Made by a program: the position numbers and the translations under genes | Notes under the pieces: model-generated | Seen by the model: only the letters and a program-made list of their open reading frames with translations | The model's database searches: none | What the model was told of the DNA's origin: nothing | Assembly (NCBI GenBank): GCA_023387335.1 | Contig: JAEWIF010000003.1 | Span: forward strand, 145,412 to 209,411 | Source: Pseudomonadota bacterium | GTDB lineage: Bacteria > Pseudomonadota > Gammaproteobacteria > Burkholderiales > Burkholderiaceae_C | DNA length: 64,000 nt | Reading direction: 5' to 3' | Shown here: in pieces, positions 45,435 through 53,725 of the stretch | How the letters are laid out: each line of letters starts with the position of its first letter | How positions within the stretch are numbered: the first letter of the stretch is position 1

Positions 45435-48130
45435 GGTGGTCCGAGCTTACCCGCGGCGTTCGGGGCCAGGTCCAGCCGCATCTCCACCAGCCCTTCGTGC
45501 TGCCGCGCGCGGAAGCCCGCGGCCCGCGCCAGGCCGGCCATGGCCGTGTTCTCCGGCAGGCATTCGCCCACCAGCTCGCGCGTGCCGCGCTCGCGCAGGT
45601 GCTCGACCAGGCGCGCGAGCAGCAGGCGGCCCAGGCCCCTGCCCTGCCAGTGCGAAGCGACCTGGATCGCGAACTCGGCGCGCACGTTGTCCGGGTCGCA
45701 GACCGCGCGCACCTCGCCGGCGATCGGCCGGCGGCCTTCGGCATCCGGCGGCGGCAAGGCCACGAAGGCCATCTCGCGGTCGTAGTCGATCTGGCTGAAG
45801 CGGGCCAGCTCCGACTGGGGCACCTCGCGCCTGGCCTGGAAGAAGCGCAGGCGCAGGTCGGCCTTCGACGCCTGCGCATAGAAGTCGCGCAGCCGCTCGC
45901 CGTCTTCCGGCCGGATGGGCCGCAGCAGCAGGTCCTGGCCGTCCACACGCAGCGTCGTTTCCAGCTCCTGCGGGTAGGGGCGGATGGCCAGCGGCGCCGG
46001 TTGTGCGTCGGCGCGGTGCAGGCGCACCCGCGCGTCGAGGGCCAGCACGCCTTGCGCATCGGCCAGCAGCGGATTGATGTCGAGCTCGGCCACGCCGTCG
46101 AGGTCGCACGCGAGCTGCGAGAGACGCAGCAGCGAATCGATCACCGCGCCCTCGTCCGCCGCGGGCCGGCTGCGCCAGGCGCCCAGCAGCGGCCGCACGC
46201 CGCTGCGCGCGAGCAGCTCGCCCGCCAGCGCGGCGTTCAGCGGCGGCAGGGCGACCGCGTGGCGGCGATGCAGTTCCACCTCCACGCCGCCGCTGCCGCA
46301 CAGCAGCACGGGGCCGAACACCGGGTCGCACGTCAGGCCCAGGATCAGCTCACGCGCGCCGGGCCGCAGGGCCATCTGCTGCACGGTGAAGCCGCGCACC
46401 GTGGCGTCGGGCCGCAGGCGAGCGACCTGCTGCAGCATGCGATCGGCGGCCGCTCGCAGTTCGTCGGCGTTGCGCAGGTGCAGCGCCACGCCGCCCACGT
46501 CGGTCTTGTGCAGGATCTGCGGCGAGAGGACTTTGAGCGCGACCGGAAAGCCGATCGCCTCGGCGGCGCGCAAGGCTTCGTTCACGCCGCCCGCCGAGCG
46601 CGTCTCCACCGTGGGGATGCCGTACGCGTGAAGCAGCGCCTTCGATTCGCGCTCGTCCAGCCATTCGCGGCCGTCGCGCCGCGCGGCTTCCATCACCGCT
46701 TGCGCGGCCGCGCGGTCGCAGCGCAGGTCCGGCAGCGTGGCCGGCGGGATCTCCATCAGCTGGCGCTGGTTGCGCGCATGCGTCACCAGCTGCAGCCAGG
46801 CGCGCACGGCGCGCTCGGGCGTCTCGTACGCGGGCAGGCCGGCCTGCGCGCAGGCCAGGCGCGCCTGCTCGACGGCGGGGCCGCCGAGCCAGCCGGTGAG
46901 CACCGGCTTGGTCGCCTCGCGCGCCGGCGGCAGGCAGGCCTGCGCGATCTCCAGCGCCGGCACCAGCGCGGTGGGCGCGTGCAGGAACAGCACGCCGTCG
47001 ACCTCGGGGGCCTGCAGCAGCACGCGCATCGCGTCGACGTAGCGGGTGACGGGCGCGTCGCCGACGATGTCCACGGGATTCGAGTGCGACCAGGTGGCCG
47101 GCAGCACTTCGTCCAGCGCGGCCAGCGTGGCGGGCTCCAGCGTCGCGAGCCTGCCGCCCGCGAGCGACAGCGCATCGGCCGCCAGCACGCCCGCGCCGCC
47201 GCCGTTGGTGACGATGGCCAGCCGCTCGCCCGGCGCCGATCGCGCGCGGGCCAGGGTCTCGGCGGCGTCGAACAGCTCCTGCAGCGTGTCCACGCGCAGC
47301 AGGCCGGCGCGGCGCGCGGCCGCATCGAACACTTCATCCGAACCGGCCAGCGCGCCCGTGTGCGAGGCCGCGGCACGTGCGCCGTCAGGCGCCCGCCCTG
47401 ACTTCACCACGATGATCGGCTTGTTGCGCGAAGCGGCCCGCGCCGCCGACATGAACTTGCGCGCCGCCTTCACCGATTCGGCATACAGCAGGATCGCGCG
47501 CGTGCCGCCTTCGCTGCCCAGCCAGTCGAGCAGGTCGCCGAAGTCCACGTCGGCGCTGTCGCCCAGCGACACGCAATGCGAAAAGCCGATGCCGCGCCCG
47601 CGCGCCCAGTCCTGCACCGCGGTGGCCAGCGCGCCCGACTGCGTGAGGAAGGCCAGGTTGCCGGGCAGCGCCGCGCCGGGGGCGAAGCTGGCGTTCAGCC
47701 CGAGCGGCGGCACCTGCAGGCCGATGCAGTTGGGCCCGAGGATGCGCAGCAGGTGCGGCCGCGCCGCGTCGAGCATCTGCTGCTCCCACGTCGGGCCGCC
47801 CGGCGAGGACTCGCGCTTGAGGCCCGCGCTGATGACGACGGCGGCCCGCGTGCCCTTGCGGCCCAGCTCGGCGACCAGCTGCGGGACCGTGGGCGCGGGC
47901 GTGCAGATCACGGCCAGCCCGGGCGCGGCGGGCAGGCTCGCGATATCGCGCCAGGCGGGTCGGCGGGCGACCGTGTCGTGCCGCTGGTTCACCGGCCACA
48001 GCGAACCGGCGAAGCCCGCGGCCAGCAGGTTGCGCATCACGACCTGGCCCAGGCTGCCGGGGCGGTCGGAGGCGCCGATCAGCGCCACCGAGGCGGGGCG
48101 CAGCAGATGGTCGAGGTGGCGGATGCTCAT
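45431..48130 (-). CDS. ADP-forming acyl-CoA ligase fused to GNAT acetyltransferase (Pat/AcdA-like)
   Basis: An 899-residue fusion. N-terminal CoA-binding domain (LLRPASVALIGASDRPGSLGQ), succinyl-CoA-ligase-like domain with the phospho-His motif ASHTGALAGSDEVF near residue 255, an ATP-grasp domain (about 490-710, with YGIPTVETRSAGG and VALKVLSPQILHKTDVGGV) and a C-terminal GNAT domain (about 740-890, LRPIRPEDGERLRDFY and HWQGRGLGRLLLARLVEHL). Relatives include protein lysine acetyltransferases that act on acetyl-CoA synthetase, where the ligase part is regulatory. The phospho-His is retained here, so catalysis is possible. GGAGGAAG precedes the ATG. Confidence 0.9.
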   Translation of the reverse strand: MSIRHLDHLLRPASVALIGASDRPGSLGQVVMRNLLAAGFAGSLWPVNQRHDTVARRPAWRDIASLPAAPGLAVICTPAPTVPQLVAELGRKGTRAAVVISAGLKRESSPGGPTWEQQMLDAARPHLLRILGPNCIGLQVPPLGLNASFAPGAALPGNLAFLTQSGALATAVQDWARGRGIGFSHCVSLGDSADVDFGDLLDWLGSEGGTRAILLYAESVKAARKFMSAARAASRNKPIIVVKSGRAPDGARAAASHTGALAGSDEVFDAAARRAGLLRVDTLQELFDAAETLARARSAPGERLAIVTNGGGAGVLAADALSLAGGRLATLEPATLAALDEVLPATWSHSNPVDIVGDAPVTRYVDAMRVLLQAPEVDGVLFLHAPTALVPALEIAQACLPPAREATKPVLTGWLGGPAVEQARLACAQAGLPAYETPERAVRAWLQLVTHARNQRQLMEIPPATLPDLRCDRAAAQAVMEAARRDGREWLDERESKALLHAYGIPTVETRSAGGVNEALRAAEAIGFPVALKVLSPQILHKTDVGGVALHLRNADELRAAADRMLQQVARLRPDATVRGFTVQQMALRPGARELILGLTCDPVFGPVLLCGSGGVEVELHRRHAVALPPLNAALAGELLARSGVRPLLGAWRSRPAADEGAVIDSLLRLSQLACDLDGVAELDINPLLADAQGVLALDARVRLHRADAQPAPLAIRPYPQELETTLRVDGQDLLLRPIRPEDGERLRDFYAQASKADLRLRFFQARREVPQSELARFSQIDYDREMAFVALPPPDAEGRRPIAGEVRAVCDPDNVRAEFAIQVASHWQGRGLGRLLLARLVEHLRERGTRELVGECLPENTAMAGLARAAGFRARQHEGLVEMRLDLAPNAAGKLGPP

Positions 48131-48187
48131 GGCGTCTTCCTCCGTCGCGGGTGGACGGCCATGGTCGCAGCGGCGCGGCGGATGGAC

Positions 48188-48201
48188 TTGCGCCAAATCA
48201 A
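48188..48201 (-). promoter_or_regulatory. Candidate FNR-type site upstream of the ligase/GNAT gene
   Basis: On the minus strand it reads TTGAT-TTGG-CGCAA, eight of ten consensus positions of TTGAT-N4-ATCAA. Its centre lies about 64 nt upstream of the ATG, which would suit an activator at -41.5 with a ~23-nt leader. An fnr gene is present at 60263-61051. Imperfect match, so tentative. Confidence 0.3.
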
Positions 48202-48285
48202 TCGATACCTGTCTGCGAACGCACCAAAGCGGGGATTGCGCGCCTGACCGCAGTCAGCTGAGCTGGCTATCATTGACGCTCTCGT

Positions 48286-48672
48286 ATGAAACGCTCCGCC
48301 CGCTCTGCCTACACCGTCGCCGTGGTCGACGACACCGATCTCGCCCGCTACGCCGCCGTGAAGATGCTGCGGTCCCTGGGCTACAAGACGGTCGAATGCG
48401 GCACCGGCGAGGAGGCGCAGATGATCGCCAGCAGCAAGCCGGTCTCGGCCGTGCTGCTGGACGTCAACCTGCCCGACGTCAACGGCGTCGCGGTCTGCGA
48501 ATACATCAAGAAGGGCCCGAACCCGCTGCCGGTGGTGCTGATGTCGGCCGTCTACGTCGACGAACTGCACAAGGGCGCGGCCATGGACGCCGGCGCCGAC
48601 GCCTACCTCGTCTCGCCGCTGGAGCCGCAGGAGCTGGGAGCGGTCTTCGATCGCCTGCTGGGCATCGAATGA
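48286..48672 (+). CDS. Stand-alone response-regulator receiver domain
   Basis: A 128-residue single receiver domain without an output domain. The acidic pocket (VVDDTD) and phospho-acceptor Asp59 (VLLDVNLPD) are present, and Ser in VVLMSAVYV fills the Thr/Ser switch position. The usually invariant Lys of the YLxKP loop is Ser110 (DAYLVSPLEP), so phosphorylation chemistry may be altered. No kinase is adjacent. It is divergent from the ligase/GNAT gene and ends at a strong terminator. Confidence 0.88.
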   Translation: MKRSARSAYTVAVVDDTDLARYAAVKMLRSLGYKTVECGTGEEAQMIASSKPVSAVLLDVNLPDVNGVAVCEYIKKGPNPLPVVLMSAVYVDELHKGAAMDAGADAYLVSPLEPQELGAVFDRLLGIE

Positions 48673-48674
48673 AA

Positions 48675-48700
48675 AAAGGCCCCTGACGGGGCCTTTCTTT
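48675..48700 (+). terminator. Intrinsic terminator after the receiver gene
   Basis: Perfect 9-bp stem AAAGGCCCC (48675-48683) and GGGGCCTTT (48688-48696) with loop TGAC and continuing T-rich CTTT. It starts 2 nt after the stop codon. The A/T symmetry lets it also stop leftward transcripts from the gene at 48731-49054. Confidence 0.88.
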
Positions 48701-48730
48701 CCGTTCGCCGGCTTGCCGCAGGCCGGCGGC

Positions 48731-49054
48731 TCACTTGATGGGGATGGTGGCGCGGATGGTGACGCTGGGCTCGACGGCCACCACGGGCGCCGGCACATAG
48801 ACCGGCTGCGGCGCCACCACCACCGGCTGCGGCACCACGTAGACGGGAGCGGCATGGACGTGCTCGGGTCCCTTGCACTTGCGCTCCTCCTTGTAGTCGC
48901 CGTCCTTCTTCTGCTTGATCTTGACCTTGCAGTTGCCGTCCCAGTACTCGTGCTTGTGTTCGGACCGGCCGTGGTGGTGGTCGCGGTCGGCAAGGGCCGC
49001 GAACGGAACGGAAGCGAAGGCGATCACGAGGGCAATGAATCGAAGAATTTTCAT
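48731..49054 (-). CDS. Small secreted His/Lys-rich protein
   Basis: A 107-residue exported protein: signal MKILRFIALVIAFASVPFAALA, then a His/Lys-rich segment (DRDHHHGRSEHKHEYWDGNCKV) with two cysteines (NCKV and RKCKG), and a Pro/Val-rich C-terminal half (VYVVPQPVVVAPQPVYVPAP). The first part could bind metal; this is inference. No enzyme family recognised. It lies 99 nt downstream of the RTX gene. Confidence 0.8.
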   Translation of the reverse strand: MKILRFIALVIAFASVPFAALADRDHHHGRSEHKHEYWDGNCKVKIKQKKDGDYKEERKCKGPEHVHAAPVYVVPQPVVVAPQPVYVPAPVVAVEPSVTIRATIPIK

Positions 49055-49153
49055 GCCCGCGTTTGTAGGCGCTCCCGTCCTGCTCGTCTGTGAGGAATTG
49101 CTCGGCGGTGCGAATGCGCAACGCCCCCCTGCAGGACGGAAAGCCCTTCCGGA

Positions 49154-52100
49154 TCAGGCCGGCGCGCCCGCATCCAGGGGATGCAGTCCGCTCGCCACGC
49201 CCAGCAGCTCCAGCTCCGTCGCGCCCCCCGCGTCCGCGAAGGACCCGCCGGTGTCGCCACCGGCGTCGTGCGCGTCGAAGGAGAAGCGCTCGAGCAGGTC
49301 CGACACGTGCGCCACGGCGACCTCGTTGGTCGTCGACTTGCCCGCCACCTTGCCGGCCACGTCGGCATGGGCCTTGATGGTGGCCTGGAACTGCACCGCG
49401 ATCTCCGCGACCCGGCCCGGCTTGGGAGCGTCCACCAGGCCGACCAGGCTGTGGCCGTCGGCGGTCTCGATCACCGCGAACAGGCTGGGGTCGATGGCCG
49501 TGTCGAAATGGATCGCGATGTCGGCGCCCGCGGCCGCATCGGTGCCGATGTAGAGCGTGGTGCCGCCCGCATCCTGCTGCGCCTGCATCTGGCCCGCCTG
49601 CAGGGCGCTGCCGTTGCCGGCGCTCGCCCGGCCGGACAGCGTGGCCGCCACCAGCAGCGTGTCGCCCCAGCCGAAATCGGCCACCCGGTCGAGCCCGTTG
49701 CCCGAGGCCTCGAAGGCGAACTGGTCGTAGCCGTCGCCGCCGGTGAGCCGGTCGTCGCCCGCGCCGCCGGCCAGGATGTCGTCGCCCGCGCCGCCGGAGA
49801 TCTGGTCGTTGCCCGCCCCGCCCTGCAGCACGTTGTCGTTGGTGTCGCCGGTGATCACGTCCGCGAAGGAGGAGCCGCGCACGTTCTCGATGCCCACCAG
49901 CGTGTCGGTGCCGCCGAAGCCGTCCGCCGCCGTGCCGGCGGCCAGGTTCACCGAAACGCCCGCGGTGGAGGAGGCGTAGTCGGCCCGGTCCACCCCGCCC
50001 TTGCCGTCGATGACGTCGTTGCCCTCGCGCCCTTCGAACGATTCGAAGGCGCCCGAGTCGCTGCCGGTCAGCACGTCGTTGAAATTCGAGCCGCGCACCG
50101 CCTCGATGTTGATCAGCGTGTCGGTGCCGCCGAAGCCGTCGGCGGCCGTCCCCGCCGACGTGCCGCCCAGCGTGACGCGCACGCCGGTCGTGGAGCTCTG
50201 GTAGTCCACCCGGTCGTAGCCGCTGCCGCCGTCGATGGTGTCGTTGCCGGCCATGCCCATGAAGAACTCGAGCGCGTCGCTGGCCGCGTTGCCGCCGGTG
50301 AGCGTGTCGTTGCCGTTGGAGCCGCGCACGCCTTCGATGTGGGCCAGCGTGTCGATGCCGCCTTCGCCGTCGATGGCGACGCCCGTCGCCAGGTTGACGT
50401 TCACCGGGCCGTTGCCGAAGTTGTAGCGGACCTCGTCGAGGCCGCCCTTGCCGTCGATGAAGTCGTTGCCGCCGCGCCCGGCGAAGCTCTCGGGCACCTG
50501 CGAATCGGAGCCGAGCAGCGTGTCGGCGAAGCGCGTGGCGACCACGTGGTTGATGTTGGCCAGCGTGTCGTGGCCCAGGCCGCTGACGGCCGTGCCCGCG
50601 GTGAAATCGACGGTCGCCGCGCTGCCGGAGTTGAACAGCGTGAGGCGGTTGGCGTTGGCGAAGGTGATCGGGTCGATGGCGCCGCCGTCGATGAAGTCGT
50701 CGCCCGCGCCGCCGTCGAACTGCTCGAACCAGTTGGCGCTGCTGCCGGTGATGCGGTCGGCGAATGCGGAACCGTTGAACCAGTTGATGTTGCTCAGCGT
50801 GTCCACGCCGCCCAGGCCGTCTTCCACCCGGCCGGTCTGCAGGTTGGCGACGATGCCGGTGCTGGAGGTCTGGTAGCTGACCGTGTTGAGGTCGTTGTAG
50901 TTGATCAGGTCGGTGATCGCGCCGCCGTCGATGATGTCGTTGCCGGCGCCGCCGATGAAGAAGTCGCTGCCGGCGCCGCCGAGCATCACGTCGTCGCCGC
51001 CGTTGCCGATCAGGGTGTCGTTGCGCACCGAGCCGGTCATGCGGTCGGCGAACTCGCTGCCGCTCACGCTCTCGATGTTCACCAGCGTGTCGGTGAAGCC
51101 CCAGTTGTCGGTCGCCGTGCCGGCCTGCAGGTCCACCACCACGCCGTGGCCGCCGGGGGCTTCGAAGGCGTCGTCGAAGTACGAAGCCGTGTCGTTGCCC
51201 GCTCCGCCGTCCAGCGTGTCGTTGCCCAGGCCGCCGATCAGGTTGTCGCTGTTGCTGCCGCCGCGCAGCACGTCGTTGCCGGCGCGGCCGAACACGTAGC
51301 CGCCGGTGGTGTTAGAGAGCTGGATGTGGTCGTCGTGGAGGCTGCCGTGCACGGCCTCGATGCTCACCAGCTGGTCGTTGCCGATGTCGGCGCCGAAGGC
51401 GAAGCCGCCCTGCAGGTCGACGGTGACGCCGCCGGTGGCGGTCTCGTACATGACCACGTCGAGTCCGGCGCGGCCATCCACGAAGTCGTTGCCGGAAGCG
51501 GGCCGGAACCAGTTGCCGTTGGCGTCGCCGACCAGGTTGTCGCCGAACATCGAGCCGTTCACGTGCTCGATGTTGCGCAGCGTGTCCGTACCGCCCCAGC
51601 CGTCGAACGCTAAGCCCTGCGTGAGGTCGACGGACACCCCGGCCTGCGAGTCCTCGTAGGCCGCCACGTCGCCGTAGTTGCCGGTGCCGCCGTCGAGGAA
51701 GTCGTCCCCGGCGCCGCCGCTCAGGTAGTCGTCGCCCGCACCGCCGTCGAGCCGGTCGTTGCCGGCCTGGGCGTGGATGTAGTTGTTGTTGGCGTCGCCG
51801 ATCAGCACGTCGTCGAAGAAGGAGCCGCCGATGCCTTCGAAATTCACGAAGGTGTCGTTGCCGGAAGCCCCGGAAGAGGTCCCGGTGGCCATGTTCACGT
51901 AGACGCCGCCGGTGGACTCGTAGTAGTCGATGGCGTCGGAACCGGCGCCGCCGTCGAGGAAGTCGTTGCCGCCCAGGCCCTGGAGGGTGCTGTCGCCGGC
52001 GTTGCCGATGATCACGTCGTCGAAGTTCGAGCCGGCCACGTTCTCGATGTTCACGAAGGTGTCGTTGCCGGCCGCGCCGGAGGCGGTGCCCAGCTGCAGG

Positions 52101-52777
52101 TTGACCTGCACCGCGCCGCTCGCGTCGTCGTAGCGGATCTGGTCGAAGCGGCCCTCGCCGCCGTCCAGGAAGTCGTCGCCCTCGCCGCCGTTCAGGGAGT
52201 CTTCGCCGGCGCCGCCGCGCAGCGTGTCGTTGCCGCCCCTGCCGTAAAGCATGTTCGGGCCGTCGTCGCCGACCAGCAGGTCGGCGTAGCCGGAGCCGTA
52301 GACGCCCTCGATGTTGAACAGCTGGTCGTTGCCGGCGCCGCCGGTGACCTGGCCCGTGACGAGGTCGACGGTGACGCCCGCCGCGGCGTCCTGGTAGTTC
52401 GCGGTGTCGAAGCCGTCCCCGCCGTCGATGAGGTCGTTGCCGCCGCGGCCCAGGATCCAGTTGCCCCCGGCGTCGCCGACCAGCACGTCGTCGTAGGACG
52501 ACCCCGCCATGGACTCGATATTCCACAAGGTGTCGTTGCCGCCGGCGCCCGTGGCGCTGTGGGTCTGCAGGTTGACGCTGACCCCGCCCGTCGCGTGGAC
52601 GTAGTCGATGTTGTCGTTGCCCCCTCCGCCCTCCAGGAAGTCGTCGCCCGCGCCGCCCACCAGGAAGTCGTTGCCCCCGCCCCCGAAGAGCGCGTCGTCG
52701 CCTTCGAAGCCGTCGATGTAGTCGTCGCCGGAGGTGCCGTACAGGGTGTCGGCTCCGGAGGTGCCCAGGATGTTCAT
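49154..52777 (-). CDS. Large RTX-type calcium-binding repeat protein
   Basis: A 1,207-residue acidic protein made almost entirely of hemolysin-type nonapeptides (GG-x-G-x-D-x-L) arranged in about eleven longer units of ~90-100 residues. Each unit combines a strand segment (GVSVNLATG...), a DTL-x-NIE-x-V-x-GS segment and two or three Ca-binding turns. It starts MNILGTSGADTLYGTSGDDYIDG with no Sec signal. The C-terminal ~110 residues are repeat-free (from FAVIETADGHSLVGLV), as expected for a type I secretion signal region. No ABC/MFP/TolC exporter genes are nearby. Probably secreted; adhesive or protective role is a guess. Confidence 0.88.
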   Translation of the reverse strand: MNILGTSGADTLYGTSGDDYIDGFEGDDALFGGGGNDFLVGGAGDDFLEGGGGNDNIDYVHATGGVSVNLQTHSATGAGGNDTLWNIESMAGSSYDDVLVGDAGGNWILGRGGNDLIDGGDGFDTANYQDAAAGVTVDLVTGQVTGGAGNDQLFNIEGVYGSGYADLLVGDDGPNMLYGRGGNDTLRGGAGEDSLNGGEGDDFLDGGEGRFDQIRYDDASGAVQVNLQLGTASGAAGNDTFVNIENVAGSNFDDVIIGNAGDSTLQGLGGNDFLDGGAGSDAIDYYESTGGVYVNMATGTSSGASGNDTFVNFEGIGGSFFDDVLIGDANNNYIHAQAGNDRLDGGAGDDYLSGGAGDDFLDGGTGNYGDVAAYEDSQAGVSVDLTQGLAFDGWGGTDTLRNIEHVNGSMFGDNLVGDANGNWFRPASGNDFVDGRAGLDVVMYETATGGVTVDLQGGFAFGADIGNDQLVSIEAVHGSLHDDHIQLSNTTGGYVFGRAGNDVLRGGSNSDNLIGGLGNDTLDGGAGNDTASYFDDAFEAPGGHGVVVDLQAGTATDNWGFTDTLVNIESVSGSEFADRMTGSVRNDTLIGNGGDDVMLGGAGSDFFIGGAGNDIIDGGAITDLINYNDLNTVSYQTSSTGIVANLQTGRVEDGLGGVDTLSNINWFNGSAFADRITGSSANWFEQFDGGAGDDFIDGGAIDPITFANANRLTLFNSGSAATVDFTAGTAVSGLGHDTLANINHVVATRFADTLLGSDSQVPESFAGRGGNDFIDGKGGLDEVRYNFGNGPVNVNLATGVAIDGEGGIDTLAHIEGVRGSNGNDTLTGGNAASDALEFFMGMAGNDTIDGGSGYDRVDYQSSTTGVRVTLGGTSAGTAADGFGGTDTLINIEAVRGSNFNDVLTGSDSGAFESFEGREGNDVIDGKGGVDRADYASSTAGVSVNLAAGTAADGFGGTDTLVGIENVRGSSFADVITGDTNDNVLQGGAGNDQISGGAGDDILAGGAGDDRLTGGDGYDQFAFEASGNGLDRVADFGWGDTLLVAATLSGRASAGNGSALQAGQMQAQQDAGGTTLYIGTDAAAGADIAIHFDTAIDPSLFAVIETADGHSLVGLVDAPKPGRVAEIAVQFQATIKAHADVAGKVAGKSTTNEVAVAHVSDLLERFSFDAHDAGGDTGGSFADAGGATELELLGVASGLHPLDAGAPA

Positions 52778-52937
52778 GGTCGGTGTTCCTGTGTTCGGGT
52801 TGTTGGAGTGAGCGAACGCCGCTTTGTAAGCGGCCGCACCAACCCGCACCATCCCGCACATGCGGTATCCGCTCCGGGAAACCACCAACTTCGGGCCGCA
52901 AAGGGCGGTCCCCCGTACCGGGATGGAGCGCCCAACA

Positions 52938-52954
52938 CTTAAGCCGGCGTTAAT
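52938..52954. promoter_or_regulatory. QseB/PmrA-like box between the RTX gene and the two-component genes
   Basis: Direct repeat CTTAAG-CCGGC-GTTAAT matching the (C/T)TTAA(G/T)-N5-(C/T)TTAA(G/T) type of site used by PmrA/QseB regulators, with G replacing the first pyrimidine in the second half. TTAA is rare in this GC-rich sequence. It lies 97 nt upstream of the response regulator and 161 nt upstream of the RTX gene, so it could serve either. Confidence 0.6.
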
Positions 52955-53050
52955 GTCCGGCGGCCAGCATTCCACGACCTGGGCCATGGGCACGGGGAGC
53001 CCGACGCAAGCCGGGCCTCGCCGCCCGAATGCATACTGGCCTCGAACAGC

Positions 53051-53725
53051 ATGCGCATCCTCATCGTCGAAGACGACCCGCAGCTGGGCGACGCCCTGTC
53101 GACCGGCCTGCGCCAGCGTGGGCATGCGGTGGACTGGTTGCGCGACGGCGAACGTGCGGATGCGGCCCTGGCAGGGGCGCCTTACGACGGGGCGCTGCTC
53201 GACCTGGGACTGCCCGGAAAGGACGGGCTCGCCTGGCTGCGCCGCTGGCGCGACCAGGGCCATGAGCTCCCGGTGTTGATCCTCACCGCCCGCGATGCGG
53301 TGGAGCAGCGTGTCGATGGGCTCGATGCCGGCGCCGACGATTACCTGGTCAAGCCGATCGCCCTGGACGAGCTTTCGGCGCGGCTGCGCGCCGTGCAGCG
53401 CCGGTCCGCCGGACGCGCGCGCGCCATCTGGCGACAGGGCTCGCTGGAGTTCGTGCCGGCGTCCCGCGAGGTCCGCTGGCGCGGCCAGCCGGTGATGCTC
53501 ACGTCGCGCGAGTGCGCCCTGCTGGAAGTGCTGCTGTCGGAGCCGGAGCGGGTGCTGTCCAAGGCCCGCTTGCAGGAGAAGCTCCACGACTGGAGCGGTG
53601 GCGAACCGGAGGGCAATTCGCTCGAGGTGCACGTGCATCACCTGCGTCGCAAGATCGACCCGAGCGTGATCCGCACGGTGCGGGGCGTCGGCTACGCGTT
53701 GGGCTCGTGCGGGGATGACGCGTGA
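53051..53725 (+). CDS. OmpR-family response regulator (QseB/PmrA-like)
   Basis: A 224-residue DNA-binding response regulator. Receiver domain with Asp8-Asp9 (VEDDPQLG), phospho-acceptor Asp51 (ALLDLGLPGKDG), Thr in LILTARD and Lys in DDYLVKP. Winged-helix output domain from about 125 with LTSRECALLEVLL and NSLEVHVHHLRRKID, ending IRTVRGVGYAL. Its stop overlaps the kinase start (GTGA). Candidate binding boxes lie upstream of itself and of the operon starting at 59295. Confidence 0.93.
   Translation: MRILIVEDDPQLGDALSTGLRQRGHAVDWLRDGERADAALAGAPYDGALLDLGLPGKDGLAWLRRWRDQGHELPVLILTARDAVEQRVDGLDAGADDYLVKPIALDELSARLRAVQRRSAGRARAIWRQGSLEFVPASREVRWRGQPVMLTSRECALLEVLLSEPERVLSKARLQEKLHDWSGGEPEGNSLEVHVHHLRRKIDPSVIRTVRGVGYALGSCGDDA

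Noticed and set aside
49181..51613. Long open frame antisense to the RTX gene
   Set aside because: Val/Ala/Glu/Gln-rich periodic translation that mirrors the RTX repeats on the other strand; no start signal or family features.
49700..52770. Possible CRISPR or DNA tandem-repeat array
   Set aside because: The periodicity is protein-coding (RTX nonapeptides), with degenerate DNA and no identical direct repeats separated by unique spacers.
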